Part shown: one piece after another, positions 31,450 to 43,430 of the stretch
Layout: each line of letters begins with the position of its first letter
Position numbering within the stretch: position 1 is the stretch's first letter
Source: Hippopus hippopus
Lineage: Eukaryota; Mollusca; Bivalvia; Cardiida; Cardiidae
Direction of reading: 5' to 3'
DNA: 64,000 nucleotides
Assembly (NCBI GenBank): GCA_946811185.2
Contig: OX328106.1
Coordinates: 29,076,426-29,140,425, forward strand
Notes under the pieces: generated by a model
What the model was told of the DNA's origin: nothing
The model's input: the letters and a program-made list of their open reading frames with translations, nothing else
Databases searched by the model: none
Made by a program: the position numbers and the translations under genes

Positions 31450-32970
31450 TACATGTGGCCTTTTTGTCATTGGTCCATGATAAAATTACACATTAAGCCT
31501 CCTTTTTCCATGGCACAGCATTTCATTAAATAAAAAATATATAAGAGGTCCAGAATGAGATTATACATTAAGTCCCCTTTTTCCATAACACGGCATTTCA
31601 TTAAATGAACGCAAATAATGAAAATATACATCAAGCCCCCTTTTTCCATGACACATCATTATATATAGAAGAAAATTGTATCAACGGACTATCCATGACA
31701 TGCATGAAGTTTCATCAATGTTCGTCAAGGACTTTAGAAGATATCTGTCCAGGCGGACGGATGGGCGAACAGACTGTTATTGGTCCATAATGAAATTATA
31801 CATTCAGACCCCTTTTTTCATGACATGGCATTTCATGAAAAAAAATTAATAACTAGTGTCTGTGGCTTGTGATAAACAATATAAATATGAAGTTTTATAA
31901 CATTTTGTCCATTAAAGATATTGTTCATAATGGAAAAATACACCAATTCCCCTTTTTCCATGACGCAACATTTAATCAAAAAAGCTAATATAACGATATT
32001 GGCGGACTATCATAAGGAACACACGTATGAAGTTTCATAAAATTTCGTCAAGGAGTTAAAGAGATACTCATCCCTAATGGAGCCATGAAGCCCCCTTTGT
32101 CTATGACACTGTATTATATCGAAAAGCAAAAAAAAAAATAATAAAAAAAAATATCGGCGGACATCATAAGGAACACATGTATGAATCTTTATTAGTTTTG
32201 GTCTAGGATTTTAGAAGATATCTGTCCGGAAAGACAGACGAACAGACGGTCATTGGTCCATGATGAAATTATACATTTAGCCACCTTTTTTCATGACATG
32301 GCATTTCATGAAATAAAAACAAATAACCATTGTCTGTGGCTTGTTATAAACAACATAAAGATTAAGTTTCATTACATTTTGTCCTGTAGTTAAAGAGATA
32401 CTGGTCCATAATGAAAATATACGTCAAGCCCCCTTTTTCCATGACACGACATTTACTGAAAAAAGGTAAAATAATGATATTGTAGGACTATCATAAGGAA
32501 CACACCTACGAAGTTTCATAAATTTTCATCAAGGATTTGGAGTTAAAAAGATTTTGATCTCTAATGGAAATATACATGAAGCCCTCTTTTTCTATGAAAC
32601 CATATTGAATATCAAAAAAAGCAATAAATAAACAAATATCGGCGGACATCACAAGGAACACGTGTATGAATTTCCATTAGTTTTTTGTCAAGGATTTTAG
32701 AAGATATCTGTCCGGAAAGACGGACGAACAGACGGTCATTAGTCCATGATGAAATTATACATTTAGGCCTCTTTTTTCATGACATGGCATTCCATTAAAT
32801 AAAAACAAATAATTATTGTCTGTGGCTTGTGATAAATCATATAAAAATGAAGTTTCATAACATTTTGTCCTGTAGTTAAAGAGATACTGATCTATAATGA
32901 ATACACATATCAAGCCCCCTTTTTCCATGACACGGCATAAACAAGCGTATATAACTCTGGTGTTGCATGA
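31450..32970. repeat. Higher-order tandem array
   Basis: The phrase 'cattggtccatgatgaaattatacatt' with small changes recurs near 31780, 32250 and 32735, a period of about 475-485 bases. Each period contains three related subunits built on 'cccctttttccatgacac'. Alternate subunits include 'tctgtccggaaagacggacgaacagacgg'. Confidence 0.75.
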
Positions 32971-33199
32971 TCAATCTAGGTGAAACTTTTTGTCCTGCAT
33001 TTCCAAATGGTGGTTGATAGATGTAACAAGTTTGATGTAAAAACTCTGTATAGTTTTCAAGATAAGACTCAAAACATCAAAAATTTACTCGACCGCGTAA
33101 CTTAAAATCGTTCCCAGTCGGCCATTTCGCATCGAATTAAAAAAAAAGTATATCGGCGGAATGGGTTATTGTACGGAGCCCTGTAGGTGTCATGCTCTA

Positions 33200-33340
33200 C
33201 ACATTTTTTATTTCGAAATAACGAAATCCTAAATCGTTCAAACGTAATATTATTTCGAGAAAACGAAATACTAAGTCGTTAAAATGAAATGTTATTTCGA
33301 TAAAACGAAATGTTATTTCGAGAAAACGAAATGGGTATGT
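33200..33340. repeat. Short tandem repeat of TTATTTCGAGAAAACGAAAT
   Basis: About four imperfect units of a self-complementary 20-base motif, which can pair as ATTTCG/CGAAAT hairpins. Confidence 0.7.
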
Positions 33341-33350
33341 TCGGAATACC

Positions 33351-33412
33351 TGGTTGTCATCGTCCGCCATGGCCATGTGAGATCACATGGCCATGGCGGA
33401 CGATGACAACCA
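33351..33412. repeat. 28-bp perfect inverted repeat with 6-base spacer
   Basis: Two 28-base arms, starting TGGTTGTCATCGTCCGCC, are exact complements around the spacer GAGATC at 33379-33384. It lies 62 bases upstream of the DD41D transposase remnant and is GC-richer than its surroundings. Confidence 0.85.
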
Positions 33413-33473
33413 AATGTTTTCTTGTTCTAGGAACCATGAAGTTTTGTTTGATGCCCATGAATGACGTATAAAG

Positions 33474-34588
33474 ATGTCAAGGCTGACGATCCAGCAACGG
33501 ACAAGTCATTGAGTTTTGGCACCAGGAGAAAAGTGTCACCAAAGTGCAGCGGCGGTACTGCAGACATTTTGGTATTCAACCTCGGTTCAGACCAACAAGG
33601 TTAACAATCAAACGGATTGTTGATAAATTTACTACTGCTGGGTGTATCTGTGACCAGCATAAAGGCCATTGTGGTCGGAGGCGAACCGGTCGTTCTACGG
33701 AAAATGTGGAAGTTGTCAGAAACTGTTGTTCAAAGTCCAAGAAAATCAGTGCGACGACTTTCCTTAGAGACTGACATTTCCCTAACATCAGTTCATCGTA
33801 TTCTCAGGACAGACATCAGTGCATTTCCTTACAAAATTCAGACTGAAACTGAGTTGACTGAACCTCAGAGAGCAAAACGGTTAACATCTGCTACATGGTT
33901 TTCAACCAAATTAGAGCAGGATGAGGACTTCTTGAAGAAGCTTCACATGTCTGACGAATGTCATGCAACATTGTCTGGTATTGTGAAGAAACAAAATTGC
34001 AGGTATTGGGGAACTGAAAATCCTGATGATAGGCGAACAGAAGAGACTCCCAGATCTGTATTGAAAGTAACCATGTGGGTTGCCATCGGATGCTATGGAA
34101 TCATAGGTCCCTACTTCTTTGAGGACGAGCAAGGCCATACCGTAACGGTCAATCAAGTGAACTACCGTGCAATGATAAGGGAGTTTTACCTTCCTGAGCT
34201 TCGGGCCTTGGCTCGCAGGAGAAACAACATGGTTCTTATGAGATCTCAATGGTTCCAGCAGGATGGGGCACCACCTCACACAGCTAGAGAAACGAGAGCC
34301 TTTCTACGACAGCACTTTCCGAATCTGCTAATCGCACTGCATGAGGAGGTCGAATGGCCACCGTATTCCCCCGACCTCACTCCTCCAGATTTCTTCTTGT
34401 GGGGTTACCTAAAGGACCGAATCTACTCAAATCCCAAGCCTCGTACGCTAGACCAGTTGAAGGATAACATTAGGAGAGAGATCAACGACATCCCCCAAGA
34501 AACATTCCCAAAAGTGATGAGGAATATGGCCGTTCGTATGCTGTCAGTTATTGGACGTCGTGGAAGATACGTCGAACATGTCGTCTGA
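33474..34588 (+). pseudogene. Tc1/mariner-superfamily DD41D transposase, two frameshifts
   Basis: Starts at ATG 33474 (MSRLTIQQRT). A frameshift about 30 bases later leads to VIEFWHQEKSVTKVQRRYC, and a second near 33.72 kb to SPRKSVRRLSLETDIS. The N-terminal helix-turn-helix is followed by a GRRRTGRS hook-like motif. The DDE domain shows D in MSDECHATLSG, D in WFQQDGAPPHTA and D in DLTPPDFFLWG. I count 41 residues between the last two, hence DD41D. The 323-codon second part is uninterrupted to the stop at 34586-34588, so the copy is fairly young. A likely right terminus, whose complement reads CAGGGTGTTTAAA, ends near 34757. No matching left terminus was found. Confidence 0.88.
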
Positions 34589-34763
34589 GAGACAAGGGTT
34601 AATTGCCGCTAAATCAGAACAGTCAAGGAAAAATTAACAGTGCAGAAAAAATTTCAACCTTTCTGCTCTGCAATGATACCATTTTTGTTTCAGGGAATTA
34701 ATTTCATCACCATGAATTTTGGACATCTTTTTATATACATTTTTTTTAAACACCCTGCATACA

Positions 34764-35201
34764 ATATTCACCATTTGGATAAAGGCGGTAGTTTTTGACT
34801 TTGCAAGATAGCAGTAAGTTAAAATTCGAATTATTTACACTTGTAGCTTAACTGGTAAATTTTGGCACACATGAAATCTGATAAACACATAGACGACTCA
34901 AAACGCCTCTTACGAACGAATTTAAAATCATTCAGGGAAAAGAAGAATTCATTTACATGCACATCTATAATCTGGTTTTTCCCACCGGATTTTCCGAAAC
35001 TGTCTATTTATAGATACCGTGAATGTCAGTTGTGGGCACAACACACAGAAAGAATCATGATAAAAGTGAAAATTATCGCAATATTTTTATCGGGATATTT
35101 CTTGCTATCTAGGTAATGATTCCAGGAAAGTTTGTTTTATCGCGATAGTTTTCTTAAATTATCGCAAAAGTTATTTCGTATCTCATGGCAGAAATATTCC
35201 A
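34764..35201 (+). repeat. Family D MITE, truncated copy
   Basis: Matches the right two-thirds of the 36199-36874 element and ends GGCAGAAATATTCCACCATAG. The left third is missing; the sequence joins the mariner right end instead. Confidence 0.7.
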
Positions 35202-35700
35202 CCATAGTTTGGGGAAGCTTTTTACTTGTGTACTGAATGATCGTGTAAATTGTTGGTGTAACAAACACTCAAACTTATCTGATTGTCAGTTCGGGTTCAA
35301 AGCAGGACTTAGAACTGTACACGGCAATTTTATTTTATTATTTTTTTTTTGTCAGTTCGGGTTCAAAACAGTAAACGGCATATATTATTTGTATTGTCAA
35401 ATGTAATCGATCATGCTGTAGATAGAAATGGTCGTCTCTATTGTGCTTTTGTTGATTTTCAAAAGCCATTTTCAAGATTTTATTTACTTTAATGCGATAT
35501 TGTATAAATTGTTTCAACAAGTTCTTGATGGAAAATTTTTAGTTCGATATATAACATCGTAAAATCATTTGTTATATTCGATAACAATTGTTCAAAGTTT
35601 TTCGACATTTCGGTTGGTCTACGTCTAGGCCATATAAACTCGCCGGAAATGTAGCTTTCTTCATAGAGTACATAGAATTATTTAACAATAGACCAAAACC
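35202..35700 (+). pseudogene. LINE reverse transcriptase remnant
   Basis: Translation from 35203 reads SLGKLFTCVLNDRVNCW, then LSDCQFGFKAGLRTVHGNF, the fingers region of a non-LTR reverse transcriptase. After an internal duplication of 'gtcagttcgggttcaaa' (35287, 35353), it resumes with NGRLYCAFVDFQK (the catalytic A-box region) and later ISVGLRLG in shifted frames. Many stops are present, so it is a dead fragment of a CR1/jockey-like element. The family match is from memory. Confidence 0.8.
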
Positions 35701-35701
35701 A

Positions 35702-36198
35702 TGGGTAATTTTTTTACGATATATGAGAGGTCTGTTAATATTAACCCCCTAACCTGGAGTGTGAACTTGACCCTCTTTAAATTTTTGAAAAAGATGACAT
35801 CAGTGAATTTAAACATAGATGAATATTTTATTAAAAGTTTAACAGTAAGCTAGAGCAGTTCATTTAAAAGGTATAATGCTGGTCAGTGTTGGTGCCTGAA
35901 ATTTGTATTCAAATTTTTAGAAGTAAATTAAATCAATTTTGGTAAAGTGATTTGTTGGACTGAAAAGACTAATATACTAGATCAGTTTACGTGAAAGCTA
36001 AGTTTTTTTCTCGATCTATAAATAGGCCTACGGACAGTTGTTGTTGTTTTTCATAAAAATGCGTTTTTAGAATATTTTTCATACATATGTTTTGTCTTTC
36101 AAAGCAATAAGCATGTTCAGTTCACTTCACACAAATTGGTAGTTTACAAAAATGCTCGTTACAATCACTTATAGACGATAGGCTAAAGCAGCTGTATT
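35702..36198. other. No recognisable feature
   Basis: AT-rich sequence between the LINE remnant and the family D MITE; possibly decayed LINE 3' sequence, but I see no motif. Confidence 0.4.
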
Positions 36199-36874
36199 CT
36201 ATGGTGGCATATTTCTGCCACGAGATACGAGATAGCTATCATGATAATTTTAAAAAACTATCGCGATAAATCAAAGTTTCCTGGAAATCTTATCGAGAAA
36301 ATGAAAAGTTTCTTGAAAAAATTATCACGATAAACTGAATGCTTTAGCGCAAAACTTCCCAATCGTGCACGAAGCTGACATTCGAGATAAAATTATCGTG
36401 ATAGTTCTAACTGCTTCTCGATATCTATAAATTGAAAATTTATCATTTGGATGAACTTTGTAGTTTTTGGCTTCACAAGATTGCAGTAAGTAAAAAAAAT
36501 TCGAATCGTTAACAATTGTATAGCTTAATTGGTAAATTTTGACAAGACTCGAAATGAACAGAAGTCTGTAAAATCACAAAGACGACTCGAAATGTCTCCC
36601 ACGAACAACTTTAAAACCATTCAGGGAAAAGGAGAATTCATAAGGTTGTAGACAAAGAGGTTCCGAAACCGTATCTAATTTTAGTTACCGTTAATGTCAG
36701 TTATGGGCACAAAAGAAAAAAAAAATCATGATAACAGAATTATCGCGATATTTTTATCGTGAAAAGTTTTATTATCTAGATAATATTTTCAGGAAACTTT
36801 GTCTTATCACGATAATTACTTTAAATTATCGCAATAGCAATCTCGTATCTTGCGGCAGAAATATGCCACCATAG
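36199..36874 (+). mobile_element. Family D MITE, 676 bp, with TATT target duplication
   Basis: The ends are CTATGGTGGCATATTTCTGC and, in complement, nearly the same sequence, continuing into imperfect TIRs rich in TATCGCGATA-type motifs. TATT flanks both sides (36195-36198 and 36875-36878). Noncoding. Other copies are at 34764-35201 and 61157-61818. Confidence 0.82.
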
Positions 36875-36948
36875 TATTCGGTTTATTTTTGGCGACGACC
36901 AAACTTACCCATCCGTCCGTACTTGCCCAGATTGCCCCTACCTTATTG

Positions 36949-36971
36949 GAGAGGTCATCAGACCTCTCCAA
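36949..36971. repeat. Short palindrome
   Basis: GGAGAGGTCATCAGACCTCTCC-like perfect hairpin; isolated and of unknown meaning. Confidence 0.5.
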
Positions 36972-36994
36972 CAGTGGTGAGTTTAAAAGGCAGA

Positions 36995-38260
36995 CTGCCA
37001 CAGAATTTGCTGTCTAAATCCACTTTTCTTACGAAATTGTTCTGATACACAGTCTGTTTCGTCATGGTTTTGTAAATAAAGCGAAATAAAAAAACCGAAA
37101 CAGGAAATAGACGTGGTTTATTTTTATATGACGAATTTCAGAAAGGATTTATTATATTTATTTGCCATGGTTGCAAATGACCTCTCACATAATTGTAATT
37201 TTTCATTAAGCAAATAAATCTAAGCAGAAGAGAAAATAAAAAGAATTTCGTTAAAAAAGAGACAGAAGACCGCTGGACAAGATCATGCGACTTGAAAACG
37301 CGGAAAGAAGGTCAATGACCGTCATGTAAAGCATAAAAGGTTTCTACGCGGCGGCTTTTTTACTTGTTTGTTTACATGTACCAAAATATATTGAAATTAA
37401 AAGCTAATAAACTATTTGAAAACATTGATGCTGACCTCTTCTGGCTTCTTTTGTAAAGAAGCCAACTTGTATGCACTAATAGGTTAAGAAGACTCTACAA
37501 ACAATATGGAGGGTCTACAAATAATAGATATTAAACTTACATCATATAAAGGTCTGCTAATGTCGACCCCACTTGTGAAATATTAACGGTTTGTATAACA
37601 TTTTTAGTTAATCCTGATACATACCATCGTTTTGTATAAACTTTGGACGGCTGAAACTTACATGTAAACCTATTTTCGTTGAAAACTCGGACATGAAAAG
37701 TATTTTACCCACCCTAAGGTACAAGTTAATATTGAGGAGCTGAATCATTTTTTTCCCCACTTGGTAGAATAAGTGGTTCAAAGGTTAGTTACAAATAACG
37801 TGATTATCTAACACGATGATGTCACAATTCATACATTTCCCCAGGAGGAACCAAAATATGGAACAGTGCCGATCCACTGAATATGTTCTTCATCGTGTTG
37901 TACACAGGCCGGAAACGCAACTATTGTCAATCTAATGGTATATAAATGGTCAAATCAGCTTCTTGTCAGATCAGGGGGGTACATGGGTCGTCCTGTGTAA
38001 GATCAGCGCTATGGACCGTAGTATACAATTCTCTGACAGTACACATCTAATGCTTGAAACGTTACCACCTCTATCAAAGAAGTCGAATATTTGTGAGTGT
38101 AGTTGTGAATGAAGTCGTCATTTACGTATACCTGAATAAATAGAACAGAGCGAAACCTCAATGTACGGCTGATTTCATTCCTTTAGAAATATATACATGT
38201 ATAGTTTTCAAACTTCAAAACGATTAATGATAAACTCTTTCAATGCCAAATATATACACT
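36995..38260. other. No recognisable gene
   Basis: No ORF with family features. Composition is ordinary; it may be intron of an unseen gene. Confidence 0.4.
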
Positions 38261-38267
38261 CAGATGA

Positions 38268-38960
38268 AAAAGAAAGTCAGGGTAACATAATACTATTGTG
38301 GAATCTTATTTTAACTGCTTGGTTTAAAATTATGAAAACTGGTCAGATGATCACCTGGGACACCGTGTAATCGACAGTCAACACAGTATTTAAAATTACC
38401 GAAGCATGTAACGCAACATCATGTAGTGCAAACGGTTGTAAAAACAAAAAGTGCAGAATGACACCGATAAATTTGTCAACACATCTTGTCACATCACTTG
38501 TTGATTACTCTAGAGGTATACTCATTGCTTTCTGCTGTTAAAACTTAATTTGCATGTCCTACGATCACGATACGGCTGACGAAAGTTCAGAGAAATCAGG
38601 TTATTGCGTTGCTAATGCAAGGTAACAGATAACAGCAGGTTGCTACGCAGATTTGTTTGAGTGTTTGTACCATAGAGCGCATTGTCCGTCGTCTTAGAGA
38701 GACTGAAAGGCTTACGGACCGACCGCGATAGAGGCGTCCGCGCGTAACGACGCGGCGTTAGGATAATCCTGATACGTCTTGCCCACCTGCGTCATCGGTA
38801 GGACTACCTTTCTTCTACTGAAACTTCTAATAATACGGTAGGCAACCACAATCGTCGCATTCACCCTTCTGTTGTATTTTTTAGGTCTACCTTAACAAAA
38901 AGTTAATCTATACCGCGTTATTCTGTGTAAAATGTATTTTCAAATGAGACCTGCTCTGTG
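38268..38960 (+). pseudogene. Eroded Tc1-type transposon, N-terminal transposase remnant
   Basis: A possible left end is CACTCAGATGAAAAAGAAAG at 38269. Near 38690-38770, translation gives ERIVRRLRETERLTDRPR and, after a stop, RRPRVTTRR, the usual Tc1 linker between the two DNA-binding helices. TSNNTVGNHNRRIHPS follows in a shifted frame. No catalytic domain is visible. Confidence 0.7.
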
Positions 38961-38999
38961 TATATGTACATACAACAAGTATCGACTACGGGCAGCCTT

Positions 39000-39190
39000 C
39001 TTGGACTGCATAGGCTGATCTAGGTCGAAACTTTTTGTTATTGGTAAATTTTCTTCATGTCTAGGGACCATCCTATCTTATGATTCAAGCCGGTTTTAGA
39101 CAAAGTAAGTCCATAATGGTTCACCGATGTGCTTCTAATAATGCATTCCGAAGATGTATTTAACCCCCTTTAACCGACCGCCGCTCCATT
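39000..39190 (+). repeat. Family B repeat copy (partial)
   Basis: CAGCCTTCTTGGACTGCATAGGCTGATC followed by 'ttgttattggtaaattttcttcatgtctagggacca' and a 'taaccccctttaaccg' end. Confidence 0.65.
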
Positions 39191-41100
39191 ATCTCCCGCT
39201 AGATGGCATTCTACAAATACACATCTATCTAATTTGGGCATTCTGGGTACAGAACCGGACTACTTTTCGAAACAATCGTTACTTTGAATTTCAAAATGAA
39301 ATAAACGTTTACTCAATAAAACGCTACCTGGTGCGATTCATTCAGTTACGATGGGCTAGCATGTAACCTATGCATCGGTCATTTATTCAGACAGCCCCTA
39401 CATGCTTGGGTAATAGGCTAATAGTTTCGGTATAAGCCCTGCTTTTCCCAGGTATACGGGGATGGGTGATGCGTCGTAGCAGACAGGTCGAATCCTCGAA
39501 GAATATGACATGCGCAGACAACGACCGCCGCTCAAATGGGATGAGTGGTCGAATACAAATCCATGAACATCTGTTTTGTGAGGATATTTTTTATTCGTTT
39601 ATATAAAATTTATACATCATGATTGAAGTTGGTGCAAGCAGCCTGGTTTGTATTACTTACAGTGTAAAATTAATTTTTCTTCCGCAATTCGAAAAAAAAA
39701 AAATAAGAAAAAATAACCTATTAAATTACCCCAAATTTATAAAACCGTCCAGCTTGTCGATCTGGAGCCTTGTTATTAGGTTAATTTGCATCTGAAACCT
39801 GTGTCCTTCTACACTATGTATGAATTATGAAAAAAAATGATCACTAGACACAGTGAAAGAGCGCAGACTTGTTGTACCTGCTTACTTTGAGGAAAAAAAG
39901 ATCGAGATATGATCGTTAAGTAGTGCTCGGTATAGAATAGAGCTGGACACCTTGTTTTATATATGGGTAGGCTACAGTGGGCGTCCAGTGATTAACCTGG
40001 CCCAGTTTTACAGTTTCCCTCGCCACTATGACTATATACTCACTATCCACTCAGAAGACAGAAGGTAAAACCTAGCGATGTACACAGTATTCGGTGATGT
40101 CACTGTGTTAGGAACTCTTTCCTCACCAGTCCAAGCGTTACCATATCGACTGTTAAATACATATGTGTTCCAGCTTTGCCTTATATCCATGTGTAAGGAT
40201 AAAATCGAGCCATCTAAGGTCTGGACATTAGTAGAAAACCTGTTTGATTGAAAGTGTAATATTTAGAACTGATTAATTTTAGAAAGAGTTATCACTATAA
40301 TGCTGTACACATTTAAGCTGGACCTAGTAGCCCCGACGGTAAAGCACGTAGCTTATGATCCAGGTAACAGTTGTGGTGCGTCTCCCAGCTCTGCCAAATG
40401 CTCTTCCCGAGAATTGATCCTATCGTCTCTCGACGCTTGGCATTGCTTCGTCTCCATTTTCATGGAAAGGCAGCCAGTAGCTGGGAACGTGCGCAGTATT
40501 GATCAATTTATTATCTCCAGTACACGAATACGTTCGCCATTGCAGCATACAACTAAGTAGAACTACGTTGCAACCGAGGAATTGCTAGAAACAAGCTCTT
40601 TCATGTCCTGAAAATGTCATATGCATTCACGTAGATTTACCCGAGGTTATAATTTTGAAAATAATTTGTGATAAGGATGTTTTGAAGCGTTGTAATGCAA
40701 ATTGAATTGTATTTCAAGAAGTAGATCTAGATCTAATGATATAACAACCTCAAAACTGCCATTGCACCTGCCTGTGCATTCTACCCGGTGCAATGCTACC
40801 TTTGACATAATGGTACTGGCGTAAGGCACCAACACATAATAGTGGAAGACAAGCGGAGAGAGACAGACGGCTAGTCAGGGAGATCTTACCAGTTGCTCTG
40901 ACTTCCAGGCGTCTTAAAAATGACGTCAATTCTACAACCAATCCCAAAGTTTTCTGGTAACGAGGAAATTACGGTAAAAGCCTACAATCGAATTAAAAAA
41001 AAAAAAAATGCAGCTCGATGTAATTATAATATCACATTTTTCGATGCCCCAGTCTTCAATAACTCTTTACCAGACAACAGGATTTTCGAGCTGTCCGTTC
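39191..41100. other. No recognisable gene
   Basis: No feature beyond a possible old tRNA-like repeat at about 40320-40560 (GACGGTAAAGCACGTAGC), which I cannot confirm. Confidence 0.4.
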
Positions 41101-41104
41101 TAAA

Positions 41105-41276
41105 AACATTTGAACCGTGCATGCTCTGTGTAACGGTGGCTGAATGCATCCGCAAAAAGTATCGACCCACGTCAGCCTACGCAGTCCGCAGGATCCATAA
41201 TTCTATGATAACTTGCTTAGTACGATGCATCACGGTAGTGCATTAAATCCCCTTTTGCCACAGCATAGCTCTTTTG
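41105..41276 (+). repeat. Family B repeat copy
   Basis: 'gaatgcatccgcaaaaagtatcgacccacgtcagcc' to CCCCTTTTGCCACAGCATAGC. A further partial copy is at 41742-41868. Confidence 0.7.
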
Positions 41277-41293
41277 TATACGACAGAATAAAT

Positions 41294-41556
41294 GACCTGC
41301 AACACGCGAAAAGGGACATTCGGACGTTTGGGTAAAGTGTCGTCTCGGATCAGCCTGCGCAGTCCGCTCAGGCTAATCCGAAACGACACTTTCCGTTTTT
41401 ATGTAATCTTCTGTTTTGCGCAAGTCTACTGTAGCACAAAATCTAATGTAGTCGTAAAGTGCCATCTCGGATTAGCCTGCGCGGACTGCGCAGGCTGATC
41501 CTAGACGACACTTTACGCAAATGTCCGAATGCCCCTTTTCGCGTGTTGCAAGCCAT
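41294..41556 (+). repeat. Double-hairpin MITE (family C), copy 2
   Basis: Outer ends CCTGCAACACGCGAAAAGG and complement. Two internal palindromes (41336-41393 and 41456-41515) contain GTGTCGTCTCGGATCAGCC-type arms. Lies 671 bases left of the Polinton. Confidence 0.85.
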
Positions 41557-42220
41557 TAATGAGTCTAGGATAATTTACTGCTATGAAAGAATTGAAGGTA
41601 TTTGGAGAAACGAAAAAACCAACATTTTCATCTTTTACCGCTATGATTTCTACAGTCGTCTTGCCAGTTTCCCCAGATAGCACTTAGTCATTAAAAAGAA
41701 CGTTGTCGGCTGATTCCGCACACCCCGGGATTTATAGTATAAGCCATGCTTTGTATAAAGGGGTTTAATCCATTTGCAAAAAGTATCGACCCCTGTTAGA
41801 CTGTGCAGGCTGACATGGATCGAAATTTAATGTTATTTGTAAATTTTTTTCATGTCCAAGGACCAAAAGTAACCTGCTACTAAATTTTTAGTTTCTGTTT
41901 TCAAGTTTTTTCGGCTTAGATAAATGCGCTTTTTTTCGATCTGCTTGTTGATATTGTTAGACTCGAACGATTTATGTTATATGCGATTGGTAAAAATGTG
42001 GGCATGTTTATTCGGCCAAACCGTTCAGGCCTCTTTGCGGACACATTTATGACACCAACGTACAAGGGTTGCTACCGCCCTTGGGCGCTTATTCACACTA
42101 TAGGAAATATTATATGATATAGTATAATCTTTTTCTTCAAGTAAATGATCATGTAATATTTTATGCGTTACGGGTACCCTATAACCCATTGGTGTATGTA
42201 GACCTACAGGTGTTTTCAGA

Positions 42221-42226
42221 CAAGTT
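42221..42226. repeat. Left target-site duplication of the Polinton
   Basis: CAAGTT abuts the left AGTAGT terminus; CACGTT abuts the right. Five of six bases match, and Polintons make 6-bp duplications. Confidence 0.7.
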
Positions 42227-42235
42227 AGTAGTAAA

Positions 42236-42290
42236 GGACGAGAGACTGGGGACACACCCAGGGCTTGGGTGTGTCCCCAGTCTCTCGTCC
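42236..42290. repeat. Terminal palindrome, left
   Basis: Perfect 25-bp arms, beginning GGACGAGAGACTGGGG, around a 5-base loop, starting nine bases inside the end. The arm motif CTCTCGTCCCTGAG recurs at 42377 and 42453, suggesting protein-binding sites. Confidence 0.9.
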
Positions 42291-42584
42291 CTGAGTGCCC
42301 TACATCACCGTCCCTGACAAAAATGTGTCCCTAGTTGCTGTCCCCGAAAGAATTTTTTTTAAAAAATGCCCTAGGCTCTCGTCCCTGAGAGGGATTTAGC
42401 ATTCAAAATGGCGGCCGTGTGGGTGGTACTCTGGGGCAAAAAATGCCCCAGGCTCTCGTCCCTGAGCGGAATTTTTTGCAAAAAAGGGAAAAGGGGGGGG
42501 AGTTTTTCCTAGGCTCTCTACCCTGAGAGGGATTTAGCATTCAAAGTGCCGGCCTTATGACTGACAGGCTGGGTAAAAAATGGT

Positions 42585-43193
42585 CAGATCACTGAGTTGG
42601 ACTTAGTTTTTTCACCCTATGGATGATTTTTTCTCTTTCTAAATGCCTGATCAGTGAGATGGACTTAGCTTTTTTCACCCTATGAATGATTTTCTCTCTT
42701 TCTAAAAACCTGACCATCGAGTTGGACTTAGATTTTTGTGCACTATAAATGATTTCTAAATGTCTGAGCACTGAGTAGTACTTAGTTTTTTCTTCACCTA
42801 TGTATGATTTTTTCTCTTTCTAATTGCCTGACCATTGAGTTGGACTTAGACTTTTTTCTGCATCTCTATGAATGATTTCTCTTTTCTAAAAGGAAATTTA
42901 TCTTATATCACTGAGTTGGTCTTAGCTTTTTTCCCCTATGAATGATTTTCTCTCTTTCTAAAAGGTTGACCATTGAGTTGGACTGTCTGATCACTGAGTT
43001 GGACTTAGTTTTTTTCACCCTATGGATGATTTTTTCTCTTTCTAATTGCCTGGACATTGAGTTTGACTTAGTTTTTTTCACCCTATGAATGATTTTCTCT
43101 CTTTCTAAATGCCTGGACATTGAGTTGGACTTAGTCTTTTTCTGCAATTATGAATGATTTTTTCTCTAAAAGACTGAGCACTGAGTTGGACTT
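42585..43193 (-). repeat. 63-bp (21-codon) tandem array in left TIR
   Basis: About eleven imperfect units, several exactly 63 bases apart, read outward as TKSNSM-x-R-x-LEREKIIHRVKK. It is a mirror copy of 54817-55425. Some units carry shifts, so no long continuous frame survives. Confidence 0.85.
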
Positions 43194-43430
43194 AGTCTTT
43201 TTCTGAGTTTTTTTGCTCTTTGCAGTATAACTCTCTGGAGTATAACTCTTTTGGAGTGCAACTCTTCTAAAAGAAAGAAGTTTGACAATTTGAAGAAATG
43301 ACAATTTTGAAGAAAGATAGAACTTTCGTGGTAATGGTTAGTCCTGAAAAGAACTGTTGGGTTAGCCCTTAAAAGGGCTGTTTTGTTTTGGAGGCTGTGT
43401 TTTTTTCGTCTCACGTTGTTTTTTCCACTT

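Noticed and set aside
31450..32970. CRISPR-like array of repeats
   Set aside because: Periods are about 480 bases with no unique short spacers, and the DNA is eukaryotic.
40311..40560. tRNA gene or SINE head
   Set aside because: A weak A-box-like string is present, but there is no convincing B box or cloverleaf.
42025..42255. A minus-strand frame spanning the left Polinton border
   Set aside because: It crosses the element-host junction and starts inside the terminal palindrome; no conserved content.
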